This document shows positions 8,124-17,446 of a stretch of 64,000 nt of DNA, piece after piece. This DNA comes from Streptomyces sp. NBC_01707 (GTDB taxonomy: Bacteria; Actinomycetota; Actinomycetes; Streptomycetales; Streptomycetaceae), in assembly GCF_041438805.1 (NCBI RefSeq), contig NZ_CP109190.1, forward strand, positions 2,852,001-2,916,000. Direction: 5' to 3'. The notes below the pieces were generated by a model. It ran no database searches and was not told where the DNA came from. It saw only the letters and a program-made list of their open reading frames with translations. Each line of letters begins with the position of its first letter. Positions within the stretch are counted from its first letter, which is position 1. The position numbers and the translations under genes were made by a program.

Positions 8124-9563
8124 TCAGTCCTGAGCCGCGCCGGCCAGCCGCGACCGGCTCCGGCTGTAGCCGGCGTACACCGCCGCGCCGGCCGCCAGGA
8201 ACACCGCGAACTGCACCCAGGTCGCCCAGCCCGTCCCGTACATCAGATACAGGCAGAAGATGACGCCCAGGATCGGGCTGACCGGGTAGAGCGGCACCCG
8301 GAAGGAGCGCTTCAGCCCCGGGTTGCCGCGCCGCAACGCGATCACCGCGACATTGACCGCCACCATGATGCCGAGTGTGCCGATGGTCGTCAGATTCACC
8401 ACCACGTCGAGGGACGCGAAGGCCGCCGGCACGGCGAAGACGGCTGCCACGATCCAGGTGTTGGCGACCGGCGTCGCGGTCCGCGGCGAGACACGTTCGA
8501 AGACCCGCGGGACCAATCCGTCGCGGGACATCGACATCAGGATGCGGGTCTGCCCGTACATCACCGCGAGCACGACCGACGCGATGGCGACGACCGCGCC
8601 GAACGCGATGATGCCGCCGCCGACGGTCGAGCCGGTGACCTGGTCGACGATCAGCGAGAGGGCGGCCGGCTTGTCGGAGACGGCGTCCGCGCCGAGTGCG
8701 CCGATGGCCGTGAGGGCGACCGCGCAGTAGAGCAGGGTGGCGACCCCGATGCAGATCAGGATCGCGATCGGGATGTTCCGCCGGGGGTTCTTGACCTCTT
8801 CGCCCGCGGTGGTGATCGCGTCGAAGCCGATGTACGAGAAGAACGCCAGCGAGGCGCCGGCGGTGACCCCGGCCGGGCCGTGCGTGGCGAACGGCGTGAG
8901 ATGACCGGCCTCGAACGCGGTGAACGCGATGGCGCAGAAGGCGATCAGAATGCCGATCTTGAGGACCGCCATAGCGGCCGTGGCGCCGGCGCTCTCCCGG
9001 ATGCCACGGACCAGCAGGGTGGCCGCCATCATGATCACCACGATGGCGGGGAGGTTGATCACGCCGCCGTCGCCGGGCCCGGCGGACAGGGCGTCGGGCA
9101 GGTGCCAGCCGACGAGGCTGTTCAGCATCTCGTTGACGTACTGGCTCCAGCCGACCGCGACCGCGGAGACCGAGACGCCGTACTCCAGCAGCAGACACCA
9201 GCCGACGAGGAACGCGATGCGCTCGCCGAGAGTGGCGTAGGCGAAGGAGTACGAGCTGCCGGAGACCGGGATCGCGCCGCCCAGCTCGGCGAAGGAGAAC
9301 GCGGTGAAGATGCAGGTGATCGCGGCGAGGACGAAGGAGAGGACGACCGCGGGGCCGGTCTCGGCGACGGTGTCGGAGAGGCCGACGAAGATGCCGGTGC
9401 CGACGATGGCTCCCACGCCGAAGCACACGAGCTGGAACAGTCCCATGGTGCGCTTGAGGCCGTGCCCCTCCAGATCGGCGCCGGATTCGGCGACCAGCTG
9501 GTCGGGGCTCTTGATACGCAGGCCGGGCCGGGGGGACAGGCTCGGCGGGCGGAGCGGACTCAC
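8124..9563 (-). CDS. APC-superfamily amino acid permease
   Basis: About 479 residues from GTG 9563, which follows a purine-rich stretch. The frame is open further upstream, but that part is Pro/Arg-rich and out of character. About 12 hydrophobic segments are visible, starting with GLFQLVCFGVGAIVGTGIFV, the APC TM1 motif with the unwound GxG that binds the amino-acid carboxylate. The TM8-like segment carries 'AFFSYIGFDAITTAGEEVKNP', typical of cationic amino acid transporters (CAT/YfnA branch). It is probably a proton- or gradient-driven amino acid importer in the cytoplasmic membrane. Location beside arginine-catabolic genes makes arginine or another basic amino acid plausible, but this is inferred. 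Confidence 0.85.
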   Translation of the reverse strand: MSPLRPPSLSPRPGLRIKSPDQLVAESGADLEGHGLKRTMGLFQLVCFGVGAIVGTGIFVGLSDTVAETGPAVVLSFVLAAITCIFTAFSFAELGGAIPVSGSSYSFAYATLGERIAFLVGWCLLLEYGVSVSAVAVGWSQYVNEMLNSLVGWHLPDALSAGPGDGGVINLPAIVVIMMAATLLVRGIRESAGATAAMAVLKIGILIAFCAIAFTAFEAGHLTPFATHGPAGVTAGASLAFFSYIGFDAITTAGEEVKNPRRNIPIAILICIGVATLLYCAVALTAIGALGADAVSDKPAALSLIVDQVTGSTVGGGIIAFGAVVAIASVVLAVMYGQTRILMSMSRDGLVPRVFERVSPRTATPVANTWIVAAVFAVPAAFASLDVVVNLTTIGTLGIMVAVNVAVIALRRGNPGLKRSFRVPLYPVSPILGVIFCLYLMYGTGWATWVQFAVFLAAGAAVYAGYSRSRSRLAGAAQD

Positions 9564-9666
9564 GGGACGATCTCTTCTCTGGTGGCGCATGTGGGGGGCT
9601 CGTGCGGACGGAGCGGGGTGGGGGAGCTCCGGGCCTCTGGTCCTGCGAGGGGGACGGCACGAAAAT

Positions 9667-9694
9667 GGGGCTCGAGCGTGCGAGCTCGAACCCC
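9667..9694 (-). terminator. hairpin downstream of ornithine carbamoyltransferase
   Basis: GGGG-C-TCGAGC, loop gtgcga, GCTCGA-A-CCCC: 10 base pairs with one mismatch. It lies about 90 bp past the stop of the carbamoyltransferase gene and about 100 bp before the permease start on the same strand. It could be a terminator for the first or a leader hairpin for the second. Confidence 0.5.
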
Positions 9695-9745
9695 ACCAAG
9701 TAGAACCATGATAGCCACTTCTTCGCATGTTCACCCAATCGGGCG

Positions 9746-9759
9746 CATGATCATGCGTT
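9746..9759. promoter_or_regulatory. 14-bp perfect palindrome upstream of the permease
   Basis: CGCATGATCATGCG is a perfect palindrome in the 221-bp gap between the permease and the carbamoyltransferase. A related CGCATG occurs just before it (9726). The site could be an operator for the permease; no regulator is identified. Confidence 0.3.
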
Positions 9760-9784
9760 ACTCGGCGACCCCGGCCGTGCCGCG

Positions 9785-10789
9785 TCAGGCACCGGCCAGG
9801 GTCGCCACCAGGACGGCTTTGATCGTGTGCATCCGGTTCTCGGCCTCGTCGAAGACGACCGAGTGCGCGGACTCGAACACCTCGTCGGTGACTTCCAGCT
9901 CGGTCAGACCGTGGCTTTCGTGGATCTCGCGGCCGACCTTGGTCCCGAGGTCGTGGAAGGCCGGGAGGCAGTGCAGGAACCTCACGTCGGCGTTGCCCGT
10001 GGCCTTCAGGACATCCATGGTGACGGCGTACGGCGCAAGGGCCGCGATGCGCTCGTCCCAGACCTCCTTGGGCTCACCCATGGAGACCCAGACGTCGGTG
10101 GCGACGAAGTCGGCGCCCCGGACACCTTCGGCGATGCCCTCGGTGAGAGTGACGGTCGCGCCGCTGGACTCGGCGAGCCGGCGGGCCTGCGCGACGATCT
10201 CCTCGGCCGGCCAGTAGGCCTTCGGGGCGACGATCCGGACGTCCATGCCCAGCAGCGCGCCCGTGACCAGGTACGAGTTACCCATGTTGAAACGGGCGTC
10301 GCCGAGGTAGGCGAAGGCGATCCGCTCCAGCGGCTTGTCGCTGTGCTCGGTCATCGTGAGGACGTCGGCGAGCATCTGGGTCGGGTGCCAGTCGTCGGTG
10401 AGCCCGTTGAAGACGGGCACCCCGCCGTACGCCGCCAGCTCCTCGACGGTCGCCTGACTGTCACCGCGGTACTCGATGCCGTCGAACATCCGGCCGAGTA
10501 CGCGGGCCGTGTCCTTCGCCGACTCCTTGTGGCCCATCTGGGAGCCCGTGGGGTCGAGATAGGTCGTGGAGGCACCCTGGTCGGCGGCGGCGACCTCGAA
10601 GGCGCAGCGAGTGCGGGTCGAGGTCTTCTCGAAGATCAGCGCGATGTTCCGGCCGCGCAGCCGCTGCACCTCGGTGCCCGACTTCTTGGCCGCCTTGAGC
10701 TCGGCGGCCAGGTCGATCAGGCCGCGGAACTCGTCGGCCGTGAAGTCCAGCTCCTTGAGGAAGTGGCGGCCTGCGAGGTCTATCGCCAT
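9785..10789 (-). CDS. argF: ornithine carbamoyltransferase
   Basis: 334 residues starting [16 protein letters not shown]. The carbamoyl-phosphate loop [12 protein letters not shown] (around residue 55), HPTQMLAD (near 140) and the ornithine-binding HCLPAFHD (near 270) are all intact. The enzyme interconverts carbamoyl phosphate plus ornithine and citrulline plus phosphate. The upstream neighbour on the same strand is arginine deiminase, so this copy may serve the catabolic deiminase pathway (arcB role) rather than, or as well as, biosynthesis. No carbamate kinase or arg biosynthetic gene is in view, and sequence alone does not separate argF from arcB. The start is the ATG at 10789; the frame open further upstream has no homology. 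Confidence 0.92.
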   Translation of the reverse strand: MAIDLAGRHFLKELDFTADEFRGLIDLAAELKAAKKSGTEVQRLRGRNIALIFEKTSTRTRCAFEVAAADQGASTTYLDPTGSQMGHKESAKDTARVLGRMFDGIEYRGDSQATVEELAAYGGVPVFNGLTDDWHPTQMLADVLTMTEHSDKPLERIAFAYLGDARFNMGNSYLVTGALLGMDVRIVAPKAYWPAEEIVAQARRLAESSGATVTLTEGIAEGVRGADFVATDVWVSMGEPKEVWDERIAALAPYAVTMDVLKATGNADVRFLHCLPAFHDLGTKVGREIHESHGLTELEVTDEVFESAHSVVFDEAENRMHTIKAVLVATLAGA

Positions 10790-10853
10790 GGTGGCTGCTC
10801 CTGGGTCGGGCGAGGGTCGCGCGTACAAGTCCTGGAAGTCTATACGAAACAAC

Positions 10854-10941
10854 GCATCGCTATACAGCCCCCGTGCTACGTGTCCGCGCGATCCACCATG
10901 CATCTGTACGGCCCCCGCGCACGCATCTGTACGCCCCCGCG
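10854..10941. repeat. three direct repeats upstream of the carbamoyltransferase gene
   Basis: Two near-identical copies, GCATCTGTACGGCCCCCGCG (10900-10919) and GCATCTGTACGCCCCCGCG (10923-10941), start 23 bp apart. A degenerate third copy with a 2-base insertion starts at 10854, 46 bp before the first. The 23/46-bp periodicity and position between arginine deiminase and the carbamoyltransferase suggest an operator array, perhaps for the arginine repressor; the CCATGCATC around the middle copy recalls Streptomyces ARG boxes. This is an inference from position and pattern. Confidence 0.4.
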
Positions 10942-10966
10942 TCTCCGTACGGTGCCGCGCCCCCGG

Positions 10967-12199
10967 CTACACGGGGTCACGCACCACCGGGCAGCTCATA
11001 CAGCGGGGGCCGCCCCGACCCCGGCCCAGTTCGCTGCCGCGGATCTCTATGACCTCGATGCCTTCCTTGCGCAGATACGTGTTCGTGGTGGCGTTGCGCT
11101 CGTACGCGATGACGACTCCCGGCTCGACGGCCAGCACATTGCAGCCGTCGTCCCACTGCTCACGCTCCGCCGCGTGCACGTCCTGGGTGGCCGTGAGCAC
11201 CCGGATCGAGTCCAGGCCGAGCGCCGCCGCGATGGCCCGGTGCATGTGCTCCGGTGGATGGTCGGTGACCTTCAGATCTCGCGGTCCGCCGCCGGGCTCG
11301 ATGGTGTACGAGCGGAGCATGCCGAGCCCCGCGTACTGGGTGAACGTATCGCCGTCGACCATCGTCATCACCGTGTCGAGGTGCATGAACGCCCGGCGTT
11401 TGGGCATGTCGAGCGCCACGATCGTCCGGGCGGAACCGGCGTCGAACAGCCCGCGCGCCAGCATCTCGACCGCCTGCGGGGTGGTGCGCTCACTCATCCC
11501 GATGAGGACGGCACCCTGGCCGATGACCAGGACGTCGCCGCCCTCGATGGTCGACGGATAGTCGTCCTGACCCTCCGACCAGTGGTGGAAGGCCCCGGCC
11601 TCGGCGCCGGTGAAGAGGGGGTGATGGCGGTAGATCGCCTCGAAGTGGACCGTCTCGCGCTGCCGGGCCGGCCAGCGCATCGCGTTGATGGACACCCCGT
11701 CGTAGATCCAGGCCGAGGTGTCCCGGGTGAACAGGTGGTTGGGCAGCGGACCGAGCAGGAAGTCGTCCAGTTCCATGACGTGGAAGCGGACGGAGGTCGG
11801 CTCGCTGTGCCGCTCCAGGAACTCCCGTTTCGTCATCCCGCCGACCAGCGCCTCCGCCAGTTCATCGATGGACAGCTCCTCGAAGGCGGCCCGCAGATGT
11901 TCGGTGGCGAGCGGACCGTACTCCTTCTCGTCGAAGACCCGGTCGAGCACCAGCCGTTTGGCCACCGGAATGTCCAGGGCCTCACGGAGCAGATCGCCGA
12001 AGAGATGCACCTCCACTCCGCGGTCGCGCAGGACGTCCGCGAAGCCGTCGTGCTCCTGCCGGGCGCGGCGCACCCACAGCACGTCGTCGAAGAGGAGCGC
12101 GTCCTTGTTGCTGGGGGTGAGCCGCTTCAGTTCGAGATCGGGGCGGTGCAGTATGACGCGGCGCAGCCGCCCGGCCTCGGAGTCGACATGGAATCCCAT
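10967..12199 (-). CDS. arcA: arginine deiminase
   Basis: 410 residues from ATG 12199 ([20 protein letters not shown]), the usual length. It has the guanidino-modifying-enzyme motifs [21 protein letters not shown] (substrate-binding Asp), a [10 protein letters not shown] histidine segment, and the C-terminal catalytic cysteine in RCMSCPVVR. The enzyme hydrolyses arginine to citrulline and ammonia in the cytoplasm. The product is the substrate of the carbamoyltransferase encoded 177 bp downstream. A longer frame reaches 12247, but the family's N-terminus matches the ATG at 12199. Confidence 0.93.
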   Translation of the reverse strand: MGFHVDSEAGRLRRVILHRPDLELKRLTPSNKDALLFDDVLWVRRARQEHDGFADVLRDRGVEVHLFGDLLREALDIPVAKRLVLDRVFDEKEYGPLATEHLRAAFEELSIDELAEALVGGMTKREFLERHSEPTSVRFHVMELDDFLLGPLPNHLFTRDTSAWIYDGVSINAMRWPARQRETVHFEAIYRHHPLFTGAEAGAFHHWSEGQDDYPSTIEGGDVLVIGQGAVLIGMSERTTPQAVEMLARGLFDAGSARTIVALDMPKRRAFMHLDTVMTMVDGDTFTQYAGLGMLRSYTIEPGGGPRDLKVTDHPPEHMHRAIAAALGLDSIRVLTATQDVHAAEREQWDDGCNVLAVEPGVVIAYERNATTNTYLRKEGIEVIEIRGSELGRGRGGPRCMSCPVVRDPV

Positions 12200-12267
12200 G
12201 TCACCATCCTCACCGCGCGGAGCGCCGTTCACCCGGCGAATCGCCACCTACCTCTGCGTCTTCGGGA

Positions 12268-14847
12268 TCAGAGCCGCGGGTCGACGGGCTCCGACTCCAG
12301 GGCGAGCACCGCGAACACCGCCTCGTGGACCCGCCACAGCGGCTCCCCGTCGGCGAGCCGGTCCAGCGCCTCCAGCCCCAGGGCGTACTCACGGAGCGCC
12401 AACGACCGCTTATGGCCGAGGAATCGGGAGCGCAGCCGCTCCAGATTCTCCGGACGCGTGTACTCGGGGCCGTAGATGATCCGCAGGTACTCCCGGCCGC
12501 GCACCTTGATGCCCGGCTGGACCAGCCTGCCCTTTTCGTCCCGGACGAGCGCCCCGAGCGGCTTTACGACCATGCCCTCACCGCCGCGACCGGTCATCTC
12601 CAGCCACCAGTCGACGCCGGCCCGGACCGATGCCTCGTCGCCGGTGTCGACGACGAGCCGCCGGGTGACCTGGAGAAGGCCGGTGGGGTCGTGCTCCACC
12701 AGTCGGTCGAGCCAGGCAAGCTGCTCGTCATGCGGTACGGAGGCCAGCGAGCGGCCCCGCACGGCGAGGATCTGGAACGGGGCGATCCGCACGCCGTCGA
12801 GGCCCTCGGTGGACCAGCAGTAGCGCCGGTATGCGTCGGTGAACGCCGCCGCGTCGGCCGTCCGGTCCTGCTGACGCGCAGCCAGGTCGGTGACGTCGAC
12901 ACCGCGGGCCGCCGCTGCCGCCAGCGCCGCGTTGGCCCCGGGGAGGACGGCACCGGACGCGGCGCCGACCGCCGCGTACTGCGAGCGGAGCAGGCCTCCG
13001 GCCTTGAGGGACCAGGGCCTCAACTCGGCGTCGAGCAGCACCCAGTCGGTGTCCCACTCGTCCCAGAGTCCGGCGGCGGTGACGGCCGTGCGCAGCCTGC
13101 CGAGGATGACCTCGGTCAGGGCCAGGTCGTCCAGGAACGGCCGTCCGGTACGGGTGTGCAGCGCCCCGGTCGGACCCTCGACCCCGAACCGCTCCCGGGC
13201 CGCTTCCGCGTCGCGGCAGACCAGGGCCACCGCGCGCGAGCCCATGTGCTTCTCCTCGCACACGACGGTGGCGACACCGTCCGCCCGGTACTGGGCGAAC
13301 GCCTCGGCCGGGTGCTCCAGGAACCCTTCCTCGTGGGACGTGGCGGTCGGCGCCATGGTCGGCGGCAGGTAGCCGAGCAGCCGCGGGTCGACGGCGAACC
13401 GGCTCATGACTTCGAGCGCCGCCGCGGCGTTCTCCTCACGCACCGAGATCCGGCCCAGGTACCGGGTCTCCACGATCCGGCGGCCCTGCACATCGGCGAG
13501 GTCCAGCGGGCGGCCCTCCCGGCCCCCGGGTGCCTCGGTGGTCAGCGGCTTGGTGGGCTCGTACCAGACCTTCTCGGCCGGTACGTCGACGAGTTCGCGC
13601 TCGGGCCAGCGCAGCGCGGTCATCTTCCCGCCGAAGACCGCACCGGTGTCCAGGCAGAGGGTGTTGTTGACCCAGGAGGTGCTGGGCACGGGGGTGTGGC
13701 CATAGACCACGGCTGCGCGGCCGCGGTAGTCCTCCGCCCACGGATAGCGCACGGGCAGGCCGAACTCGTCGGTCTCACCGGTGGTGTCACCGTACAGCGC
13801 GTGCGAGCGGACCCGTCCGGAGGTGCGCCCGTGGTACTTCTCGGGCAGCCCGGCGTGGCAGACGACCAGCTTCCCGCCGTCCAGTACGTAGTGGCTGACC
13901 AGCCCGTCGATGAACTCCCGCACCTGCTCGCGGAAGGCCGGGTCCTGCGCGTCCTCCCGGTCCAACTGCTCGATGGTCTCGGCGAGTCCATGGGTGTGCT
14001 GGACCTTGCGGCACTTGAGGTAGCGCCCGAGCTTGTTCTCGTGGTTCCCCGGCACGCACAGGGCGTCGCCCGCGGACACCATGGACATGACGCGGCGCAG
14101 CACACCGGGGCTGTCGGGACCGCGGTCGACGAGGTCGCCGACGAAGACCGCGGTACGCCCCTCGGGGTGCGCGCCGTCGACGTAACCGAGCTTGCCGAGC
14201 AGGGACTCCAGCTCGGAGCTGCAGCCGTGGATGTCACCGATGATGTCGAACGGTCCGGTGAGATGACGAAGGTCGTTGTAGCGGCGCTCGAGCACCACTT
14301 CGGCGTGCTCGGCCTCCTCCTCGGTGTGCAGGACGTGCACCTTGCGGAAGCCCTCGCGCTCCAGGCCGCGCAGCGATCGGCGCAGCTCGCGGCGGTGGCG
14401 CTGGACGACATGGCGGGGCATTCCGGCCCGGTCGGGGCGGGCTGCGTTGCGCGCCTGGCAGACCTCTTCGGGCAGGTCGAGAACGATCGCGATCGGCAGC
14501 ACGTCGTGGCTGCGGGCCAGCTGCACCAGCTGCTTGCGGCTCTCGGCCTGGACGTTGGTGGCGTCGACGACGGTCAGCCGCCCGGCGGCGAGCCGCTTGC
14601 CCGCGATGTAGTGCAGCACGTCGAAGGCGTCCCCGCTGGCGCTCTGGTCGTTCTCGTCGTCGGCGACGAGGCCACGGCAGAAGTCCGAGGAGATGATCTC
14701 GGTGGGCTTGAAGTGCCTGTGCGCGAAGGTGGACTTGCCGGAGCCACTGGCCCCGACGAGAACGACGAGGGAGAGGTCGGTCACCGGCAGCGTGCGGTGC
14801 GTGCCTGTGCTCTTCTCGGTGTGGTCGCCCGTGTCGTTGTCGGTCAT
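12268..14847 (-). CDS. pnkp: Pnkp, bacterial polynucleotide kinase-phosphatase-ligase (RNA repair)
   Basis: 859 residues with the three-module layout of bacterial Pnkp. The kinase has P-loop GASGSGKST at 32-40 and VVDATNV near 93-99. The calcineurin-like phosphatase has GDIHG at 204-208, GDLVDRG at 237-243 and GNHE at 267-270. The C-terminal nucleotidyltransferase has motif EEKHMGSR at 531-538, K533 being the likely AMP acceptor. The enzyme heals 5'-OH and 2',3'-cyclic-phosphate ends and, with Hen1, seals broken RNA. Its ATG overlaps the Hen1 stop by 4 bp (ATGA). All catalytic motifs are intact, so it should be active. Start chosen at ATG 14847; the extended open frame inside hen1 is spurious. 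Confidence 0.95.
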   Translation of the reverse strand: MTDNDTGDHTEKSTGTHRTLPVTDLSLVVLVGASGSGKSTFAHRHFKPTEIISSDFCRGLVADDENDQSASGDAFDVLHYIAGKRLAAGRLTVVDATNVQAESRKQLVQLARSHDVLPIAIVLDLPEEVCQARNAARPDRAGMPRHVVQRHRRELRRSLRGLEREGFRKVHVLHTEEEAEHAEVVLERRYNDLRHLTGPFDIIGDIHGCSSELESLLGKLGYVDGAHPEGRTAVFVGDLVDRGPDSPGVLRRVMSMVSAGDALCVPGNHENKLGRYLKCRKVQHTHGLAETIEQLDREDAQDPAFREQVREFIDGLVSHYVLDGGKLVVCHAGLPEKYHGRTSGRVRSHALYGDTTGETDEFGLPVRYPWAEDYRGRAAVVYGHTPVPSTSWVNNTLCLDTGAVFGGKMTALRWPERELVDVPAEKVWYEPTKPLTTEAPGGREGRPLDLADVQGRRIVETRYLGRISVREENAAAALEVMSRFAVDPRLLGYLPPTMAPTATSHEEGFLEHPAEAFAQYRADGVATVVCEEKHMGSRAVALVCRDAEAARERFGVEGPTGALHTRTGRPFLDDLALTEVILGRLRTAVTAAGLWDEWDTDWVLLDAELRPWSLKAGGLLRSQYAAVGAASGAVLPGANAALAAAAARGVDVTDLAARQQDRTADAAAFTDAYRRYCWSTEGLDGVRIAPFQILAVRGRSLASVPHDEQLAWLDRLVEHDPTGLLQVTRRLVVDTGDEASVRAGVDWWLEMTGRGGEGMVVKPLGALVRDEKGRLVQPGIKVRGREYLRIIYGPEYTRPENLERLRSRFLGHKRSLALREYALGLEALDRLADGEPLWRVHEAVFAVLALESEPVDPRL

Positions 14848-16322
14848 GCTGCCTTCGCCTCCTTCTTCTTGGTGTCGTCCTCGGCGGTCTTCGTGAAGAC
14901 CGCCAGCTGCGTGGGCGGCCCCACCTCGGGGTCGTCCGGCCCGACCGGCACGAAGTCGACTCCGTATCCGTGCCGCTGCGCCACTTCCCGGGCCCAGCTC
15001 CGGAACTCCGCCCTGGTCCACTCGAAGCGGTGGTCGCCGTGGCGCACATGCCCGGCCGGGAGGCTCTCCCAGCGGACGTTGTACTCGACGTTCGGTGTCG
15101 TCACGACCACCGTCTGCGGCCGGGCCGAACCGAACACCGCGTACTCCAGCGCCGGCAGCCTCGGCAGGTCGAGGTGCTCTATGACCTCGCTGAGTACCGC
15201 CGCGTCGTAGCCGGCCAGCCGCTTGTCGGTGTACGTGAGCGAGCCCTGCCGCAGTGTGACGCGTCCGGCCTGTCGCTCCCCCATCCGGTCGAGCTTGAGA
15301 CGGCGCGAGGCGATGGTGAGAGCGCGCATCGAGACATCGACGCCGACGATCTCCGTGAAGCGCACGTCCCTCAGCAGCGCCTGGACCAACTGGCCCTGTC
15401 CGCAGCCCAGGTCGAGCACCCGGCTCGCCCCGGCGGCACGGAGCGCCTCCAGGATCGCCGTGCGCCGCTGCTCGGCGAGCGGCACCGGCTTCTCCTCGGT
15501 GTCCGTCGTCTCGTCCACGGCGTTGTCGACGCTCTCCACCGCCAGGTCGTCCAGCTCGGCGAGGCGCACCAGCTCCAGCCGTTCCATCGCCTGCCGGGTC
15601 AGCCCCCAGCGCCGGGACAGATACCGGCTGGTGATCAGCTTCTGCTCGGGGTGGTCGGCCAGCCAGCCGTCACCGGCCCGCAGCAGCTTGTCCACCTCGT
15701 CGGGCGCGACCCAGTAGTGCTTGGCGTCGTCGAGCACGGGCAGCAGGACGTACAGCTGCCGCAGCGCGTCGGCGAGCCGCAACTCGCCCTCCAGCACGAG
15801 CCGTACGTACCGAGAGTCGCCCCACTCCGGGAACTGCTCGTCCAGCGGTACGGCCACGGCGTCCACGCTCGACCAGCCGAGCGGACCGAAGAGCTTCGAG
15901 ACGAGCTCGGGCCCGCCGCGCGCCGGGAGCACGGGCACCTCGATCCTCAGCGGCATGGGGTCCGCCGCGCGCTCGGGCCGGGCCCGGCACACACCGTTCA
16001 GAGCGGACTTGAAGACAGCGCTCATCGCGACGGAGAGCAGCGAGGACGCCGCGTACGGGCGGTCGTTCACGTACTGCGCGAGCGCCGCGTCGGGGGCGCC
16101 GCCCCGGCCCTTTCCCTTGCCGCGCCGCACCAGCGCCACCGGATCCACCTCCAGCAACAGCGCGGCCGTGCAGCGCTCGGCCGATGCCTCGGGGTAGAAG
16201 ACGTGCGCGGTGCCGTGGGACGTGGAGAACTGCTGCGCCTTCTCGGGGTGCTTGTGCAGCAGAAAGCCTAGGTCGGTGGCGGGTCGCTCCGGCGTGCCGG
16301 TCGTACTGATTGTCAGGAACAC
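14844..16322 (-). CDS. hen1: Hen1, 3'-terminal RNA ribose 2'-O-methyltransferase
   Basis: 492 residues if started at GTG 16322, where the product reads VFLTISTTGTPERPATDLGF, matching the family's usual start. An ATG at 16364 would add 14 residues. The N-terminal half is the Pnkp ligase-activating region. The C-terminal half is an SAM methyltransferase with DLGCGQG (304-310), the Mg-binding EVIEH (379-383) and HRFEW (431-435) motifs specific to Hen1. It 2'-O-methylates the 3' end at the break before Pnkp seals it, so the repaired RNA resists a second cut. It is coupled to pnkp by ATGA and begins shortly after mmuM. Confidence 0.94.
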   Translation of the reverse strand: MFLTISTTGTPERPATDLGFLLHKHPEKAQQFSTSHGTAHVFYPEASAERCTAALLLEVDPVALVRRGKGKGRGGAPDAALAQYVNDRPYAASSLLSVAMSAVFKSALNGVCRARPERAADPMPLRIEVPVLPARGGPELVSKLFGPLGWSSVDAVAVPLDEQFPEWGDSRYVRLVLEGELRLADALRQLYVLLPVLDDAKHYWVAPDEVDKLLRAGDGWLADHPEQKLITSRYLSRRWGLTRQAMERLELVRLAELDDLAVESVDNAVDETTDTEEKPVPLAEQRRTAILEALRAAGASRVLDLGCGQGQLVQALLRDVRFTEIVGVDVSMRALTIASRRLKLDRMGERQAGRVTLRQGSLTYTDKRLAGYDAAVLSEVIEHLDLPRLPALEYAVFGSARPQTVVVTTPNVEYNVRWESLPAGHVRHGDHRFEWTRAEFRSWAREVAQRHGYGVDFVPVGPDDPEVGPPTQLAVFTKTAEDDTKKKEAKAA

Positions 16323-16375
16323 ACGTCCGAGTATGGTCCGGTCCACTCGTCCCCCACCAGGCATTTTGTTGATGT

Positions 16376-17341
16376 CTACGGTTCCGGTGTTCCTCCCTCG
16401 CCTGCTGTCCCTCCGGACCGTCCTGTCCGTCCCGTCCGTTCCGCCTCCAGCAGCTCGGCCAGTTCGGCGATCGGGCCGGGGCCGACCCGGCAGCAGCCGC
16501 CGACCAGCCGGGCGCCGGCGGCCTGCCAGCCCCGCACCCGGCCCGGGTCGAAGGTGGCACCACCGGTCCACGCCCGGCCCTCGGCGTCCCACCGCTCACC
16601 ACTGTTCGGGTACACGACGACCGGCTTCCCGGTCACCTCCGCCGCCGTCTCCACCGCACGGTCGGCATCGGCCGGATCGCAGCAGTTCACTCCCACAGCC
16701 ACCACGCGCTCGTACCCGGTGGCGAGCGCGAAGGCCGTGTCCAGCGGCTGCCCGGCCCGGGTCCGGTCCCCCGCCACGCTGTAGGAGAGCCAGACGGGCA
16801 GCCCGCACCCCTCCACCGCCCCCAGCAATGCCTCCGCCTCGTCGACGTCCGGCACCGTCTCCAGTGCCAGCGCATCGGGTCCGGCGGCGGCCAGCGCCTC
16901 GATCCGGGGCCGGTGGAAGCGCTCCAGCTCCCGGACCGAGAGGCCGTACCGGCCGCGGTACTCACTGCCGTCCGCGAGCATCGCCCCGTACGGACCGACC
17001 GAGGCGGCGACCCAGATCTCCCGGTCCGTCGCGCCACCGGCCCGCCGGGCCAGCTCCACGCTGCGGGCGAAGAGCTCCGCCGCCCGGTCCCGGCCGATCC
17101 CCCGCCGCGCGAACCCCTCGAACGTCGCCTGATAGCCCGAGGTGATGAGCACCTGCGCACCCGCCCGCACATAGGCCCGGTGCGCGGCCTCGATCTGCCG
17201 GTCCTCGTCGAGCAGCAGCCGGGCCGACCACAGCTCGTCGGACAGATCGCAGCCCTGCGCCTCCAACTGGTTGGAGAGGCCTCCGTCGAGCAGGACCGTG
17301 GACTCGGCGAGCGCCGTGGCCAGCGGGCGGTCGGGTTGCAC
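16376..17341 (-). CDS. mmuM: homocysteine S-methyltransferase
   Basis: 321 residues from GTG 17341. It has the BHMT/MmuM zinc thiolate ligands in AVGVNCCDPAD and RLVGGCCRVGP, and the N-terminal LLDGGLSNQLEAQG with the conserved Asp-Gly-Gly. The enzyme transfers a methyl group from S-methylmethionine (or SAM) to homocysteine to make methionine. The stop is 12 to 54 bp from the two possible hen1 starts on the same strand, so mmuM-hen1-pnkp may be one transcript. A methyl-cycle enzyme ahead of an SAM-dependent RNA methyltransferase may be functional or accidental. The C-terminus ends in a low-complexity Gly/Thr/Arg tail. Confidence 0.9.
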   Translation of the reverse strand: MQPDRPLATALAESTVLLDGGLSNQLEAQGCDLSDELWSARLLLDEDRQIEAAHRAYVRAGAQVLITSGYQATFEGFARRGIGRDRAAELFARSVELARRAGGATDREIWVAASVGPYGAMLADGSEYRGRYGLSVRELERFHRPRIEALAAAGPDALALETVPDVDEAEALLGAVEGCGLPVWLSYSVAGDRTRAGQPLDTAFALATGYERVVAVGVNCCDPADADRAVETAAEVTGKPVVVYPNSGERWDAEGRAWTGGATFDPGRVRGWQAAGARLVGGCCRVGPGPIAELAELLEAERTGRTGRSGGTAGEGGTPEP

Positions 17342-17446
17342 AGGCGCTCCTCTCAGCGACTCGTGTTCACCTGCTCCTGTTCACCGGTCCGGTGTCCACG
17401 TCGGTGCTGTCCACGCGGTCCGGTGTCCACCACCGTCGGGGGCGGC

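Noticed and set aside
9827..12475. A very long plus-strand open frame across the carbamoyltransferase and arginine deiminase genes
   Set aside because: It is a high-GC mirror of the real minus-strand genes; its product has no domain and the real genes carry all catalytic motifs.
12325..15210. Long plus-strand open frame opposite Pnkp and Hen1
   Set aside because: No recognisable domain and antisense to two well-supported enzymes.
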